NCBI GenBank assembly: GCA_016178015.1 | Contig: JACOUB010000026.1 | Span: forward strand, 1 to 64,000 | Reading direction: 5' to 3' | Length of the DNA stretch: 64,000 nt | From: Methylocystis sp. | Lineage (GTDB): Bacteria > Pseudomonadota > Alphaproteobacteria > Rhizobiales > Beijerinckiaceae | In this document: positions 46,598-54,859 of the stretch, in pieces | Numbering within the stretch: the stretch's first letter is position 1 | How the letters are laid out: the number at the start of each line of letters is the position of its first letter | Made by a program: the position numbers and the translations under genes | Notes under the pieces: generated by a model | Database searches by the model: none | What the model saw: the letters and a program-made list of their open reading frames with translations, nothing else | Told to the model about the DNA's origin: nothing

Positions 46598-47442
46598 CAA
46601 GCAACGTCGTCGCTGGCGGCGACGCGAACCCGGAGAGCGATCGTTTCGACGACGCGCCACACCCGCGCCAGACCCTCGGCTTTTTTGGCAACCGAGAAGC
46701 GGAGCGCGAACTGCTCGACGCGTTTCGTCAAAACAGGATGGCGCAGGCGTGGCTCATCAGCGGGCCGGAGGGCGTCGGCAAGGCGACGCTGGCCTGGCGA
46801 TTGGCGCGCTTTCTTCTCGCCCATCCCGATCGAAACGCGCTCCAAGCGCAACAGGCCGTCTCGCTCGCCGTGCCTGCAGCCGCGCCCGCCAGCCGGCGCA
46901 TCGCGGCGCTGGCGTTGGCCGACACTTTCCTGCTGCGTCGCGAGTGGAATGAGAAGACCAACAAACACTACACGGAAATCCGCATCGAGGACGTGCGCAA
47001 GGTCATTCATCTCTTTCATCACGGCGCGGGTGCGGGCGGCTGGCGCGCAGCGATCGTCGATTGCGCCGACGATCTCAACCGCTCCAGCGCCAACGCGCTG
47101 TTGAAGCTGATCGAGGAGCCGCCGGAACGCGCGCTGTTCCTCATTGTCGCGCATCAGCCGGGACGCCTTCTGCCGACCATCCGTTCGCGCTGCCGCAAAT
47201 TGGCGCTCGGGCCTTTGAGCGAAGCGGATGTCGCGAGCGCCGTGCGCGCTTTGGGACCGCCGTGGCGAGACCTCCCGGAGGAGAGCGTTGCGGCGGCGGC
47301 CGCCCGCGCCGAAGGCTCGGTGCGGGAGGCGCGCTTCCCGCCTCGTCGCCTACGCCGACGCCTGGGACGACATCGCGCAAGCGGCGCGCGCAACCGAGAT
47401 CTTCAACTTCGACAAGCGGGCGCTGGCGCTGGCGATTTTTAG
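46594..47442 (+). CDS. holB: DNA polymerase III subunit delta', shortened and frameshifted
   Basis: The clamp-loader delta' subunit. Normal sequence is present from GFFGNREAERELLDAFR through the ATPase-like domain (GPEGVGKATLAWRLARFLL), the sensor region RSSANALLKLIEEPPERALFLIVAH and SRCRKLALGPLSEADV up to EGSVREA near residue 246. The frame then runs into unrelated Arg-rich sequence. The genuine C-terminal end reappears in another frame (next entry). Typical alphaproteobacterial HolB is about 340 residues; here roughly 70-80 residues are missing. Because delta' is essential in E. coli, either this shortened form works, another copy exists, or the assembly has an error here. Upstream coupling to tmk is intact. 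Confidence 0.8.
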   Translation: MTSNVVAGGDANPESDRFDDAPHPRQTLGFFGNREAERELLDAFRQNRMAQAWLISGPEGVGKATLAWRLARFLLAHPDRNALQAQQAVSLAVPAAAPASRRIAALALADTFLLRREWNEKTNKHYTEIRIEDVRKVIHLFHHGAGAGGWRAAIVDCADDLNRSSANALLKLIEEPPERALFLIVAHQPGRLLPTIRSRCRKLALGPLSEADVASAVRALGPPWRDLPEESVAAAAARAEGSVREARFPPRRLRRRLGRHRASGARNRDLQLRQAGAGAGDF

Positions 47443-47470
47443 AAGGCTGGAGCAGGCGGCGAGGGGGTAG
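47353..47470 (+). pseudogene. Displaced C-terminal end of holB in another frame
   Basis: In the frame ending at 47470 the sequence RLVAYADAWDDIAQAARATEIFNFDKRALALAIFRRLEQAAR matches the expected last helix bundle of HolB. It is separated from the main frame by an internal deletion that is not a multiple of three. Confidence 0.65.
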
Positions 47471-47508
47471 GGGGATGGCGTATGGCGCCGAAGGGGTGCA
47501 GTCCAAAT

Positions 47509-47598
47509 TCATGTCACCGTAATTTGAATGCGCAATTCGGCGTAGGTCGCTGGCATGACCTGCATCAAGCTGAGGACGCGCGGATGAGATCGAATCTC
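47509..47598 (-). pseudogene. Remnant of a lytic transglycosylase (SLT) domain
   Basis: Thirty codons on the minus strand read EIRSHPRVLSLMQVMPATYAELR..., which contains the SLT signature LMQVMPATYAEL and a compressed form of the catalytic-glutamate region before it. No intact gene surrounds it. It lies in the 261-base gap after holB and marks a rearrangement scar; nothing else was recognised in the gap. Confidence 0.5.
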
Positions 47599-47731
47599 AG
47601 TTGGCTGTGTGGCCCGGGCGCCACAATCTTCAGAAATCAAGCTATCCACCTGACTGCGAGCGTCTGGGCCCGGAGAACGCCTTCCACGCGAAACGTGAAT
47701 GGAGTAGCCTCGCAACGAGGCGGGGGAAGTC

Positions 47732-48571
47732 ATGCCTAATTACGCCACGAGCGTCGCCGACCTGCAGCGGCAAATTCAGGAAGCGATCGATCGCCTAGCG
47801 CTGGAACTCAAGCGCATCGACGAGAAAATCGCGCCTGTCGTCGAGCGCGCCGAAAACAGCCACCCCGACGACGGGCTGTTCAAGGCCAACCTCGAACTGA
47901 AGACTTCGTATATCGAACTGGGCAAGCAAGCGGTTATCATCCAGGCGCTGCTGACTTACCAGCAACTGGCGTTCGCTTTGCTCGACTTGGAGGTCCGCCG
48001 CGCCCAAGCGGAGGCGGATGCCGCAGCAGCCGAAGCCGCGAGCGAGAAAGCGCAGCACGCCGCTGAGAAGAAGGCGAAGCAGGAAGAAGCCGACGCGCAG
48101 GCGAAGGCCGAAGCCGAGAAGGCGAAGGCCGAGGCCGATAAGACGAAAGCCGACAATGACGTCAAGGCGGCGCAAGCGAAGGCCGACGCCGACGTCGCAG
48201 TTGCGAAAGCGAAAGCGGATGGCGACGTCGTTGCGGCCAAGGTAAAGGCCGATACTGACAAAGCGGCCGCCGACGCGGCAAAGGCGAAAGCCGACGCTGA
48301 TGTCGCCGCAGCCAAAGCGAAGGCCGACGCCGAACGCGACGCGGCGCAGAAAGACTTCGACTCGGATCAAAAGGCCAACGCCGCCAAAAAGCAGGCAGCG
48401 TTGAAGAAAGCGGAGCAGGATGCGATCAAGGCGATGATTGAGGCGCTCAACGCCGCTGCGACGGCGTTCAAGGGATCGGCGTCGACGATCCTCGAGATCA
48501 AAAAAATGAAGGACGATCTCGAGAAGGAGATCAAAACCGGCAGGTCGGTCGTCGATGGTCCGAGCAGCTGA
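47732..48571 (+). CDS. Long Ala/Lys-rich coiled-coil protein
   Basis: A 279-residue protein with no signal peptide or membrane segment. Residues ~1-90 are a helical domain (SVADLQRQIQEAIDRLALELKRIDEKI). Residues ~90-230 are repeats around K-A-K-A-D, forming one long charged helix like TolA domain II but without its anchor. The end (STILEIKKMKDDLEKEIKTGR) is helical. A strong ribosome site (gggggaag) precedes the ATG. It lies 16 nt upstream of the repeat-domain outer-membrane protein gene and is probably co-transcribed. Function unknown; a scaffold or spacer role is inferred. Confidence 0.75.
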   Translation: MPNYATSVADLQRQIQEAIDRLALELKRIDEKIAPVVERAENSHPDDGLFKANLELKTSYIELGKQAVIIQALLTYQQLAFALLDLEVRRAQAEADAAAAEAASEKAQHAAEKKAKQEEADAQAKAEAEKAKAEADKTKADNDVKAAQAKADADVAVAKAKADGDVVAAKVKADTDKAAADAAKAKADADVAAAKAKADAERDAAQKDFDSDQKANAAKKQAALKKAEQDAIKAMIEALNAAATAFKGSASTILEIKKMKDDLEKEIKTGRSVVDGPSS

Positions 48572-48587
48572 CTATGGGGGCATGTCC

Positions 48588-49745
48588 ATGATCTCATTTT
48601 CGCGGTCCGTAAGACTCGTGGCATTGGCGGCGGTGATCCTGGCTACGAACAATTTCAGCCCAACAGCATTCGCGCAGAGCCGGTGCGAGGACGCTTGCTG
48701 GATCGACGTGAAGACAGGACGATCCGTCCCGACGGTGCCACTTAGCGGCAAAAACATAGATCCAGATTCTCCCGCCGGAGTAGCTGCTATCTCGGCGGAC
48801 AGACAAACGGCCTATAATAGCCGTACGAAACAAAATTTCGCTCGGCAGGCAGACGGCTCGTGGATAGATATAAAGACCTTAAAATGTGTCGCGACGGCGC
48901 CACTTAGCGGGATAAACATAGACCCAGATTCTCCCGCCGGCGTTGCCGCGATCTCGACCGACAGACAAATGGCCTTTAATCGCAGAACCGGTCAGAATTT
49001 TGCCAGGGTTTCGTGTCCGTCGTCGGCTGCAACGACGCCGCCAACTACGCCGGAAGTCGGCATGGTGATCGAGCCGAAGATCGGCGGCGGCCTCGGAGGC
49101 TCCTCAAGCAGCCCCACCTATGTCAGCACCGGCACACAGCTGCCTTTCACCGGCGACGCCTCGCCGACAACCGGCCAATTCTGCGGCGGCGCGGGATTTT
49201 ACCCTGGCGTCGGCCTCGGTCCGGTCCGTCTCGGCCTCGATGTCAATGTTTGCAGCGGCTCGAACACATTCGGCTCGGGTAACACGCTGTTCAGGATCAT
49301 GCGGCACGGGCCGGGAGACGTTGATCTGCATTCGTCAACGAACGTCATCATCGACGTTCTGTTCAAGGGCGAAGTCCCGATCGTTCCGATCGGCCCCTCG
49401 AACAATTTGTTCGTCTCCGTTGGAGTCGGGCCAACGTTCCGAGAACTCAATCTCACGCTCACAAGCAACCAAAGCTTTTTCGGCGGCGGCGTTCCTTCGA
49501 TCGGCGACTCGACCTGGCAAACGGGAGTTGGCGTCGGCGCCGGTCTCTCGACCTTCGTCTGCCCCGACTGCATCGCCGGCAATCCGCTCAAGGTCGGCGT
49601 CGAAGGCCGCGTCCGCTTCTTCCCGTCGCAGTCGATCAGCCTGACCTCGCCCGCCTTCGGCTTCACCGAAACGGGCAGCACCGGCCGGACTACCGACTAC
49701 AGCGCCCTGTTTACCTTCGGTGTCCCAATAATCTCCCTCCACTGA
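48588..49745 (+). CDS. Secreted protein with two N-terminal repeats and a beta-barrel-like C-terminus
   Basis: About 385 residues. A signal peptide ends at AFAQS. Two tandem ~46-residue repeats follow, each with W-I-D-(V/I)-K-T, PLSG.NIDPDSPAGVAAIS and a closing R-T-.-Q-N-F-A-R, with paired cysteines near their starts. After a Thr/Pro linker, residues ~170-385 show alternating strands (VGLGPVRLGLDVNVC, NNLFVSVGVGPTFREL, STWQTGVGVGAGLSTF) as in a small outer-membrane beta barrel. SD ggggg lies 7 nt before ATG 48588; ATG 48582 is the alternative. No family name can be given. Probably paired with the coiled-coil gene upstream. Confidence 0.72.
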   Translation: MISFSRSVRLVALAAVILATNNFSPTAFAQSRCEDACWIDVKTGRSVPTVPLSGKNIDPDSPAGVAAISADRQTAYNSRTKQNFARQADGSWIDIKTLKCVATAPLSGINIDPDSPAGVAAISTDRQMAFNRRTGQNFARVSCPSSAATTPPTTPEVGMVIEPKIGGGLGGSSSSPTYVSTGTQLPFTGDASPTTGQFCGGAGFYPGVGLGPVRLGLDVNVCSGSNTFGSGNTLFRIMRHGPGDVDLHSSTNVIIDVLFKGEVPIVPIGPSNNLFVSVGVGPTFRELNLTLTSNQSFFGGGVPSIGDSTWQTGVGVGAGLSTFVCPDCIAGNPLKVGVEGRVRFFPSQSISLTSPAFGFTETGSTGRTTDYSALFTFGVPIISLH

Positions 49746-49824
49746 CTCTTCGCTGCACTCGGCGAGCGGTCTCGGCGCCGCGAAACGGTTCCCCTTTCGC
49801 TCGAAAATGCTCTAAATCTGCCGT

Positions 49825-50295
49825 ATGAAGAGTTTTCGCAACCGCCGTCATGTGCCTTACAGCGCCGCCGACATGTTTGGGCTCGTTTGCGATGTCGAGG
49901 CCTATCCGGAATTCGTGCCGCTCTGCGAAGGCATGCGCGTGCGCCGCCGCAGCGGGGAGGGCGACGACGTAGAGGTCATCGTCGCGGAAATGCAGGTCGG
50001 CTTCAAGGCGATCTGCGAACGCTTCACCAGCCGCGTCGCCTGCAACAAACGCAAGCTCGAAATTCTCGTCGAATATATCGACGGGCCGTTTAAGCGGCTC
50101 GAGAACCGCTGGTCTTTCCATGACGAGCCGGCCGGCCCGGACGGCGGCCCGCGTTCGCTCGTCGATTTTTACATCAGCTATGAATTTAAGAGCCGCTCGC
50201 TCGGCCTGTTGATGGGCGCGATGTTCGATTCCGCCTTTCACAAATATGCCGACGCCTTCGTCAAACGCGCCGGCGCGGTCTATGGCCGCCGCTGA
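49825..50295 (+). CDS. Coq10/RatA-like START-domain protein
   Basis: A 156-residue polyketide-cyclase/START fold protein: RHVPYSAADMFGLVCDVEAYPEFVPLCEGMRV, IVAEMQVGFKAICERFTSRV, LENRWSFHDE and VDFYISYEFKSRSLGLLMG. Relatives are the ubiquinone-binding Coq10 and E. coli RatA. In alphaproteobacteria it most likely acts as a ubiquinone chaperone. Its 3' end overlaps cinA tail to tail by 16 bases. Confidence 0.88.
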   Translation: MKSFRNRRHVPYSAADMFGLVCDVEAYPEFVPLCEGMRVRRRSGEGDDVEVIVAEMQVGFKAICERFTSRVACNKRKLEILVEYIDGPFKRLENRWSFHDEPAGPDGGPRSLVDFYISYEFKSRSLGLLMGAMFDSAFHKYADAFVKRAGAVYGRR

Positions 50296-50780
50296 GCGGC
50301 GTGCATCAGCATTTCCAGCGCTTGCAGGACGGACGCCTGGCGTATCGCCTCGCGCGAAACATCGCCGAAGCGGCGCTCTACAGTTTCGATCCCGGCGCGC
50401 CTGTGCGCGCAGGCGAAATGCACCAGGCCGACCGGCTTGTCCAAGGAGCCGCCGCTGGGGCCGGCGACGCCGGTGACGGCGACGGCGATGTCGGCGAACG
50501 ACTTGCGCAAGGCGCCCTGCGCCATGGCGCGCGCAACCTCGGCGCTCACGGCGCCGAACCGCGCGATGATGTCGCTTGGCGCGCCGAGCATGTCCTCCTT
50601 GGCGGCGTCGGAATAGGTCACGAAACCGCGATCGAAGACTGCGGACGCGCCCGCAACGGCGGTGATCGCCCCGGCGACCAGCCCGCCGGTGCAGGATTCC
50701 GCCGTGGCGACGACGAGTTTCTGTTCGCGCAGCAGGGCGACGAGTTCTCGCGCGTTGGCGGAGGGAGACGGCGCAGGCAT
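50280..50780 (-). CDS. pncC: CinA-family nicotinamide-nucleotide amidohydrolase
   Basis: A 166-residue stand-alone CinA C-terminal domain: VVATAESCTGGLVAGAITAVAGASAVFDRGFVTYSDAAKEDML, ARAMAQGALRKSFADIAVAVTGVAGPSGG and KPVGLVHFACAH. The domain deamidates NMN in NAD recycling. The N-terminal MoaB-like domain of full CinA is absent, as usual for the short form. Confidence 0.92.
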   Translation of the reverse strand: MPAPSPSANARELVALLREQKLVVATAESCTGGLVAGAITAVAGASAVFDRGFVTYSDAAKEDMLGAPSDIIARFGAVSAEVARAMAQGALRKSFADIAVAVTGVAGPSGGSLDKPVGLVHFACAHRRAGIETVERRFGDVSREAIRQASVLQALEMLMHAAQRRP

Positions 50781-50825
50781 GGTCTCGTCCTACAGCATTT
50801 TCCGCCGAAGTGGCGCCGATCGCGT

Positions 50826-51248
50826 TTAGTCCGCCGCCGGCGTTCCCCGCATGGCCTTGACTCCCGAACGCTGCTTCTTGCCTTCGAGACGCCGCAGCTT
50901 CGAGCCGAGCGTCGGCTTGGTCTTCCGGCGCGGCGGCGGCGGCGGCGCGGCCGCTTCCCGGATCAGCGCCAGCAGGCGCTCGAGCGCATCTGCCCGGTTG
51001 CGCTCCTGCGTGCGGCGCCGTTGCGCGCTGATGACCAGCACGCCATCCTTGGTCAGACGCCGCCCGGCGAGAATTTCCAGCCTGTCGCGCACGGGCGCCG
51101 GCAAATTCGGCGAATTGCGCACGTCGAACCGCAATTGCACCGCGGTCTCGACCTTGTTCACATTCTGCCCGCCCGCGCCGGAGGAGCGCAAGAAGTCCTC
51201 GTGCAACTCGGCCTCGTCGAGCGCGATGGAGGGGGTGATTTGGATCAT
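50826..51248 (-). CDS. arfB: Alternative ribosome-rescue factor / peptidyl-tRNA hydrolase ArfB
   Basis: A 140-residue release-factor-like protein with the catalytic GGQ (LRSSGAGGQNVNKVETAVQLRFDV) and the basic C-terminal tail (RRKTKPTLGSKLRRLEGKKQR) that enters the empty mRNA channel. It frees ribosomes stalled without a stop codon. Same orientation as ispDF and cinA. Confidence 0.94.
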   Translation of the reverse strand: MIQITPSIALDEAELHEDFLRSSGAGGQNVNKVETAVQLRFDVRNSPNLPAPVRDRLEILAGRRLTKDGVLVISAQRRRTQERNRADALERLLALIREAAAPPPPPRRKTKPTLGSKLRRLEGKKQRSGVKAMRGTPAAD

Positions 51249-51302
51249 GGGCTTATCTACCGGGTTCCCGATGATGCGGGAATATCAATGTTTGGGCGCG
51301 AC

Positions 51303-51329
51303 ACCTTCTCCCGCAAGCGGGAGAAGGGG
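51303..51329. repeat. Family D single hairpin at the end of ispDF
   Basis: accttctcccgcaagcggg followed by its complementary arm. It starts directly after the ispDF stop codon (51331-51333 on the minus strand) and could terminate or protect that transcript. Confidence 0.85.
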
Positions 51330-51330
51330 G

Positions 51331-52533
51331 TTACGCCGCCGGCAGGCGCACCGTCGCGATGGCCAGCGCCGCCATGCCTTCGTTGCGGCCGGTGAAGCCG
51401 AGGCGCTCGGAGGTCGTCGCCTTGACGGCGACGCGGCCGATCTCCACCCCCATAATCTCGGCGAGGCTCGCGCGGATGCGATCGCGATGCGGGCCGATCT
51501 TGGGGGCCTCGCAGACGATGGTGGCGTCGATGTGGGCGATGACGCCGCCACGCTCGCGCACCCACCGCGCCGCCTCGGCGAGGAAGATCGAGGACGCGGC
51601 GCCCTTCCAGCGCGCGTCCGACGGCGGGAAATGCGCGCCGATGTCGCCGTCGGCGAGCGCGCCGAGAATGGCGTCGGCGACGGCGTGCGCGAGCACGTCG
51701 GCGTCGGAATGGCCGACGAGGCCATGGCTGTGCGGCACGGCGACGCCCCCCAGCCAAACGTGCTCGCCGGGGCCGAAGGCGTGCACGTCATAGCCCTGGC
51801 CGGTGCGGATGTCGCAAAGCTCTGCGAGCAGCATGGCGTGCGCGTGCGCAAAATCTTCCCGACTGGTGAGCTTGATGTTGGCGGCGTCGCCCGCGAAGAC
51901 ATGGACGCTGTGGCCGGCGGCCTCGGCGACCGCCGCGTCGTCGGTGAGCTCGCCCTGGCCGCGCGCGGCGGCGGCGCGATGCGCCGCAAGGATGAGATCG
52001 AAGCGAAAAGCCTGCGGCGTCTGCACGGCGCGCAGCACAGCGCGATCTTGCGTCGCCGTCACTTTGCCGTGCGCGTCGATTTGTTTTACCGTATCGGCGA
52101 GCGCTGCGCCGGGGACCGCGGCTTGGTGGACGCCGGCAGCGGCGATGGCGCGGGCGACGAGCGCGGCGTCGCAAAAGGGCCGCGCGGCGTCGTGGATCAG
52201 CACGATGTCGGGCGGCGGCGCGAGGCGGGCGAGCGCCTCGAGGCCGTTGTGCGCGCTGCGTTGGCGCGTCGCGCCGCCGATGGTCGGCGCAATCAGCCGC
52301 GCGCGCGCCGGCGGCGCGAGTTGCGCGAGGCTCTCCTCATAGAGCGCGGCGTCGTCGGGATGGATCACCACGGCGAGTTGCGCGTCCGGGCACGCTGCAT
52401 GCATGGCGTCGAGCGTGCGGGCGAGCACGGTCTTGCCGAGCAGCTTGCGATATTGCTTGGGCAAGCCGTCGCCGGCGCGGACCCCACGTCCGCCCGCGAC
52501 GACGAGAATGGCGAGAGGGGAGGGAGCGTTCAT
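51331..52533 (-). CDS. ispDF: Bifunctional IspD/IspF isoprenoid enzyme
   Basis: A 400-residue fusion. The N-terminal IspD (CDP-ME synthase) has the nucleotide motif [28 protein letters not shown] and [14 protein letters not shown]. The C-terminal IspF (MECPP synthase) starts near residue 245 with [52 protein letters not shown] and the late [12 protein letters not shown]. The two catalyse non-consecutive steps of the MEP pathway. ATG 52533 with agga 6 nt upstream gives the usual length. A damaged copy of its 5' end is present near 54.4 kb. Confidence 0.96.
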   Translation of the reverse strand: MNAPSPLAILVVAGGRGVRAGDGLPKQYRKLLGKTVLARTLDAMHAACPDAQLAVVIHPDDAALYEESLAQLAPPARARLIAPTIGGATRQRSAHNGLEALARLAPPPDIVLIHDAARPFCDAALVARAIAAAGVHQAAVPGAALADTVKQIDAHGKVTATQDRAVLRAVQTPQAFRFDLILAAHRAAAARGQGELTDDAAVAEAAGHSVHVFAGDAANIKLTSREDFAHAHAMLLAELCDIRTGQGYDVHAFGPGEHVWLGGVAVPHSHGLVGHSDADVLAHAVADAILGALADGDIGAHFPPSDARWKGAASSIFLAEAARWVRERGGVIAHIDATIVCEAPKIGPHRDRIRASLAEIMGVEIGRVAVKATTSERLGFTGRNEGMAALAIATVRLPAA

Positions 52534-52683
52534 CGCTGTTCCTGTCTCGCGTTTCGCGGGCGGCGTCAATTTTTCCTTTACGGAAACGGCCGCGAAGAGC
52601 ACTATAAATGAGCCTTAAACTAGGCCGTCAATATTGGTTTACATGGACTTATCGGGACGCGTCTCGCGAGATGGGAGGCAGTC

Positions 52684-52944
52684 GTGTTGTTTCGTGTCAT
52701 CGGCCCGGTGTTGTTCGGCGGCCTTCTCGCGCTCGGCGCCATGACCAGCGCGTCCGCGTCTCATAGCGCGTTTCACCCGTGCGATCCCTGGGGGAGCTGG
52801 GGCGAGACCTCGCGGGAATGCAAATTCGGAATGTTTTGCTTCGGGGCGGGCCAGAAGAAAACCCTCATTCACTATCAGCGGACCCGGCAATGTCGAAAAG
52901 GGGTTGTGGTACAGAACAAGACAAAAAGCCTGTGTGGATGTTGA
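52684..52944 (+). CDS. Small secreted six-cysteine protein
   Basis: An 86-residue protein starting at GTG 52684 with GGGAGG 5 nt upstream. The signal peptide ends near SASASHS. The mature ~60 residues hold six cysteines, in PCDPWGSWGETSREC, MFCFGAGQ, RTRQCRKG and LCGC. The order W-x-x-W, Cys, Cys, Gly-Gln, then an R-x-R-x-C-like RTRQC faintly resembles a thrombospondin type-1 repeat; this is only a resemblance. First of three secreted-protein genes between ispDF and the ispD fragment. Confidence 0.65.
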   Translation: MLFRVIGPVLFGGLLALGAMTSASASHSAFHPCDPWGSWGETSRECKFGMFCFGAGQKKTLIHYQRTRQCRKGVVVQNKTKSLCGC

Positions 52945-52958
52945 ACGGAGTAATCAAA

Positions 52959-53213
52959 ATGGCACGGAATTCTCTCCAGCTATTCTCGGCGACGGTAGTC
53001 GTCGGCATCTTTGCATGTCTCGGCGTATCAAACGCAGCCCCCTTGTCATTCGACAGGTTGGATCGCGCTGCATTGTTGGATGTGACTCTTCAGATCGCCA
53101 AGAAGGCAAAAGAACCAAGAAACAGTGATTCCCAAGCCCGCAAGCCGAGCCATTGTTGGTGCGGCTATCATCATCCGATGAGTTCTCTCAATCTTTCGCA
53201 CTGCAGCTGTTAG
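52959..53213 (+). CDS. Small secreted protein with Cys/His-rich C-terminus
   Basis: An 84-residue protein with a signal peptide (MARNSLQLFSATVVVGIFACLGVSNA). The mature part ends in a tight cluster, HCWCGYHHPM followed by HCSC, with four Cys and four His, suggesting metal binding or disulfides. Ggag lies 8 nt before ATG 52959. It starts 14 nt after the six-cysteine gene, so both are likely one transcript. No family recognised. Confidence 0.6.
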   Translation: MARNSLQLFSATVVVGIFACLGVSNAAPLSFDRLDRAALLDVTLQIAKKAKEPRNSDSQARKPSHCWCGYHHPMSSLNLSHCSC

Positions 53214-53306
53214 CCGCCGGATTAAATACCCTTTGGATCGCTCATACGCCTCACCGCCGATCGCCGGTTCGATGAGAATTGTTCAATCGGTGCGAGTTTG
53301 CGCCTA

Positions 53307-54377
53307 ATGACCAGCTGCCGACGGCGCTTTTTCACCGTTGTTGTCGTCGCCGCTATGGCCGGATTGGCGGCGGCGCAGAGCCCGGATCGTCCGCGACTGC
53401 ACACCAATGAAGCCTATATAGATGAGGCGACGCGGACGACCACGCTCGCCATCAATGATCCGATCGCTGTCTTCGCGTTCGTTCTCGATAGCCTTCCCGA
53501 GCGGGTGAAAGTCTACCCCACGGAGAACTTCTATTATTTCAGGTTCATTTACCAGGGCGTGCCTTATGCGGGCAATATTCGCCTCGACCCACTCGATCGC
53601 GACAACCGCAAGGTGGCGTTCGTCTACTATCCTGATATTGCCGACTGGACGGGAGGACCTGATCTCAAAAAAGAAATAGGCCTTGTTCTCGATGGTTCAA
53701 ACCAGGTAGCGGTCGAGCGGGTCGAGCCTCTCGTCTACCGAATTTCCTATCGAGGCAAGAGCGTCACCTTCGTCCTCAACGACCTGTCGCAAGTCAAGCC
53801 GCCCACGACTGTCCTTGGACCCGACGAGAAATTCCTGGGACCGGTCTTCGACGAGTCGGCGATCCGCTTTTTCCTGGTCTTTAATGCGAAGCAGAAAATT
53901 TTTCTCTACATCCTCGACGAAACGGTCAAGGCCGCCGACGAATTCATTCCTGCCAAGCGCACGAATCGCATTCTCATCGGCCGGCGCACCAGCTTTGCAT
54001 TCTATCGCGACCATCGGCTCGATCGCAAAATCCTGATCGGCGTGTTCGACGGCAACAGGCGGGTGAATAACTATTTCGATGGCCCGTTCGATCAGCTGCC
54101 CGAGAACTTCATTCAAGGAGAAACACTTCGCGAATCCATCATTGAAGCCGACCCCAGCGCAAAAGGCCGGATCGATCGCTTCGGCTACTATGCCGACTAT
54201 CCCGCTCGGTATTCGATCAATCCTTATATCTATTATCAGAAAGAGCATGACTTATATGTCTTTCATCAATGTGCGACCAATAGGGCGATTCCCGCAGAGG
54301 TCTATTATAAATGCTTCGACGAAAACACGGCCCGAGCAATGCTCGCACCCGGCCGTTCGCATCGGCGGAGAAATTGA
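53307..54377 (+). CDS. Secreted hypothetical protein of 356 residues
   Basis: The signal peptide (MTSCRRRFFTVVVVAAMAGLAAA) ends before QSPDRP. The mature protein is rich in aromatic beta-strand segments (FYYFRFIYQGVPYAGNI, KVAFVYYPDIADW, FFLVFNAKQKIFLYIL, TSFAFYRDHRLDRKILIGVF) and has one cysteine pair near the end (FHQCATNRAIPAEVYYKCFDE). No enzyme motif is recognised. The last residues (PGRSHRRRN) run towards the ispD-fragment boundary, so the natural C-terminus may be altered. TTG 53298 is a possible earlier start. Function unknown. Confidence 0.68.
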   Translation: MTSCRRRFFTVVVVAAMAGLAAAQSPDRPRLHTNEAYIDEATRTTTLAINDPIAVFAFVLDSLPERVKVYPTENFYYFRFIYQGVPYAGNIRLDPLDRDNRKVAFVYYPDIADWTGGPDLKKEIGLVLDGSNQVAVERVEPLVYRISYRGKSVTFVLNDLSQVKPPTTVLGPDEKFLGPVFDESAIRFFLVFNAKQKIFLYILDETVKAADEFIPAKRTNRILIGRRTSFAFYRDHRLDRKILIGVFDGNRRVNNYFDGPFDQLPENFIQGETLRESIIEADPSAKGRIDRFGYYADYPARYSINPYIYYQKEHDLYVFHQCATNRAIPAEVYYKCFDENTARAMLAPGRSHRRRN

Positions 54378-54380
54378 CCG

Positions 54381-54487
54381 AAGCGCGCGAGCCGCGCCCG
54401 CCGGCGACCGTGAGAATGGCGATTGCAGGGGAAGCGTTCATCTGCGTTCCTGTGTCTCGTTTCGGCCGCCGCGTCAATTTCGTGGCG
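54381..54487 (-). pseudogene. Partial duplicate of the ispDF 5' end
   Basis: On the minus strand, ATG 54441 opens MNASPAIAILTVAGGRGSRA, matching Isp[21 protein letters not shown]; homology then stops. About 45 bases upstream of the ATG also match the ispDF leader (gttcctgt, gcgtcaattt). It is an old, diverged copy of roughly 105 bases that marks the far edge of the 52.6-54.4 kb insert. The gap 54378-54938 holds this fragment and two palindromic repeats, and nothing else recognisable. Confidence 0.75.
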
Positions 54488-54533
54488 CCGAGCGCGAGGC
54501 CGATTATACCAGTGGCGCAAAATATTGACTCAC

Positions 54534-54673
54534 GTCATGGCCGGGCTTGTCCCGGCCATCCACGCCGGGACGTGACAGGGATATCTTGTAAGGAAGCGAA
54601 AATGTCCCGCCTTTCCTTGGGGACGCGTCGCGGCTGGTCGGCGTGGATGCCCGCGACAAGCGCGGGCATGACG
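54534..54673. repeat. Family C palindromic repeat
   Basis: Starts cgtcatggccgggcttgtc and ends caagcgcgggcatgacg, with an internal spacer of about 65 bases. It lies between the ispD fragment and sufT. Confidence 0.9.
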
Positions 54674-54859
54674 GGTAAATACTTTTTGTCGCTGGTATTA
54701 TTTGTTGGAAACGACATTTGGCGCGACGGACGTCGTCGCTTAACCATCCCGTCTCGCCGATCATGCCGCCATGAGATGAACGGCGACATCTGGCATTGTC
54801 CCTCGGGTCAAGTCCGGATTTATGCAGACAGGGGCGGCGCCGAACGCGCTCTTCGTCGG

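Noticed and set aside
52959-53213. Methanobactin-like precursor
   Set aside because: The Cys-rich end is superficially similar, but the precursor has a Sec signal, is too long, and no mbnB or mbnC genes are nearby.
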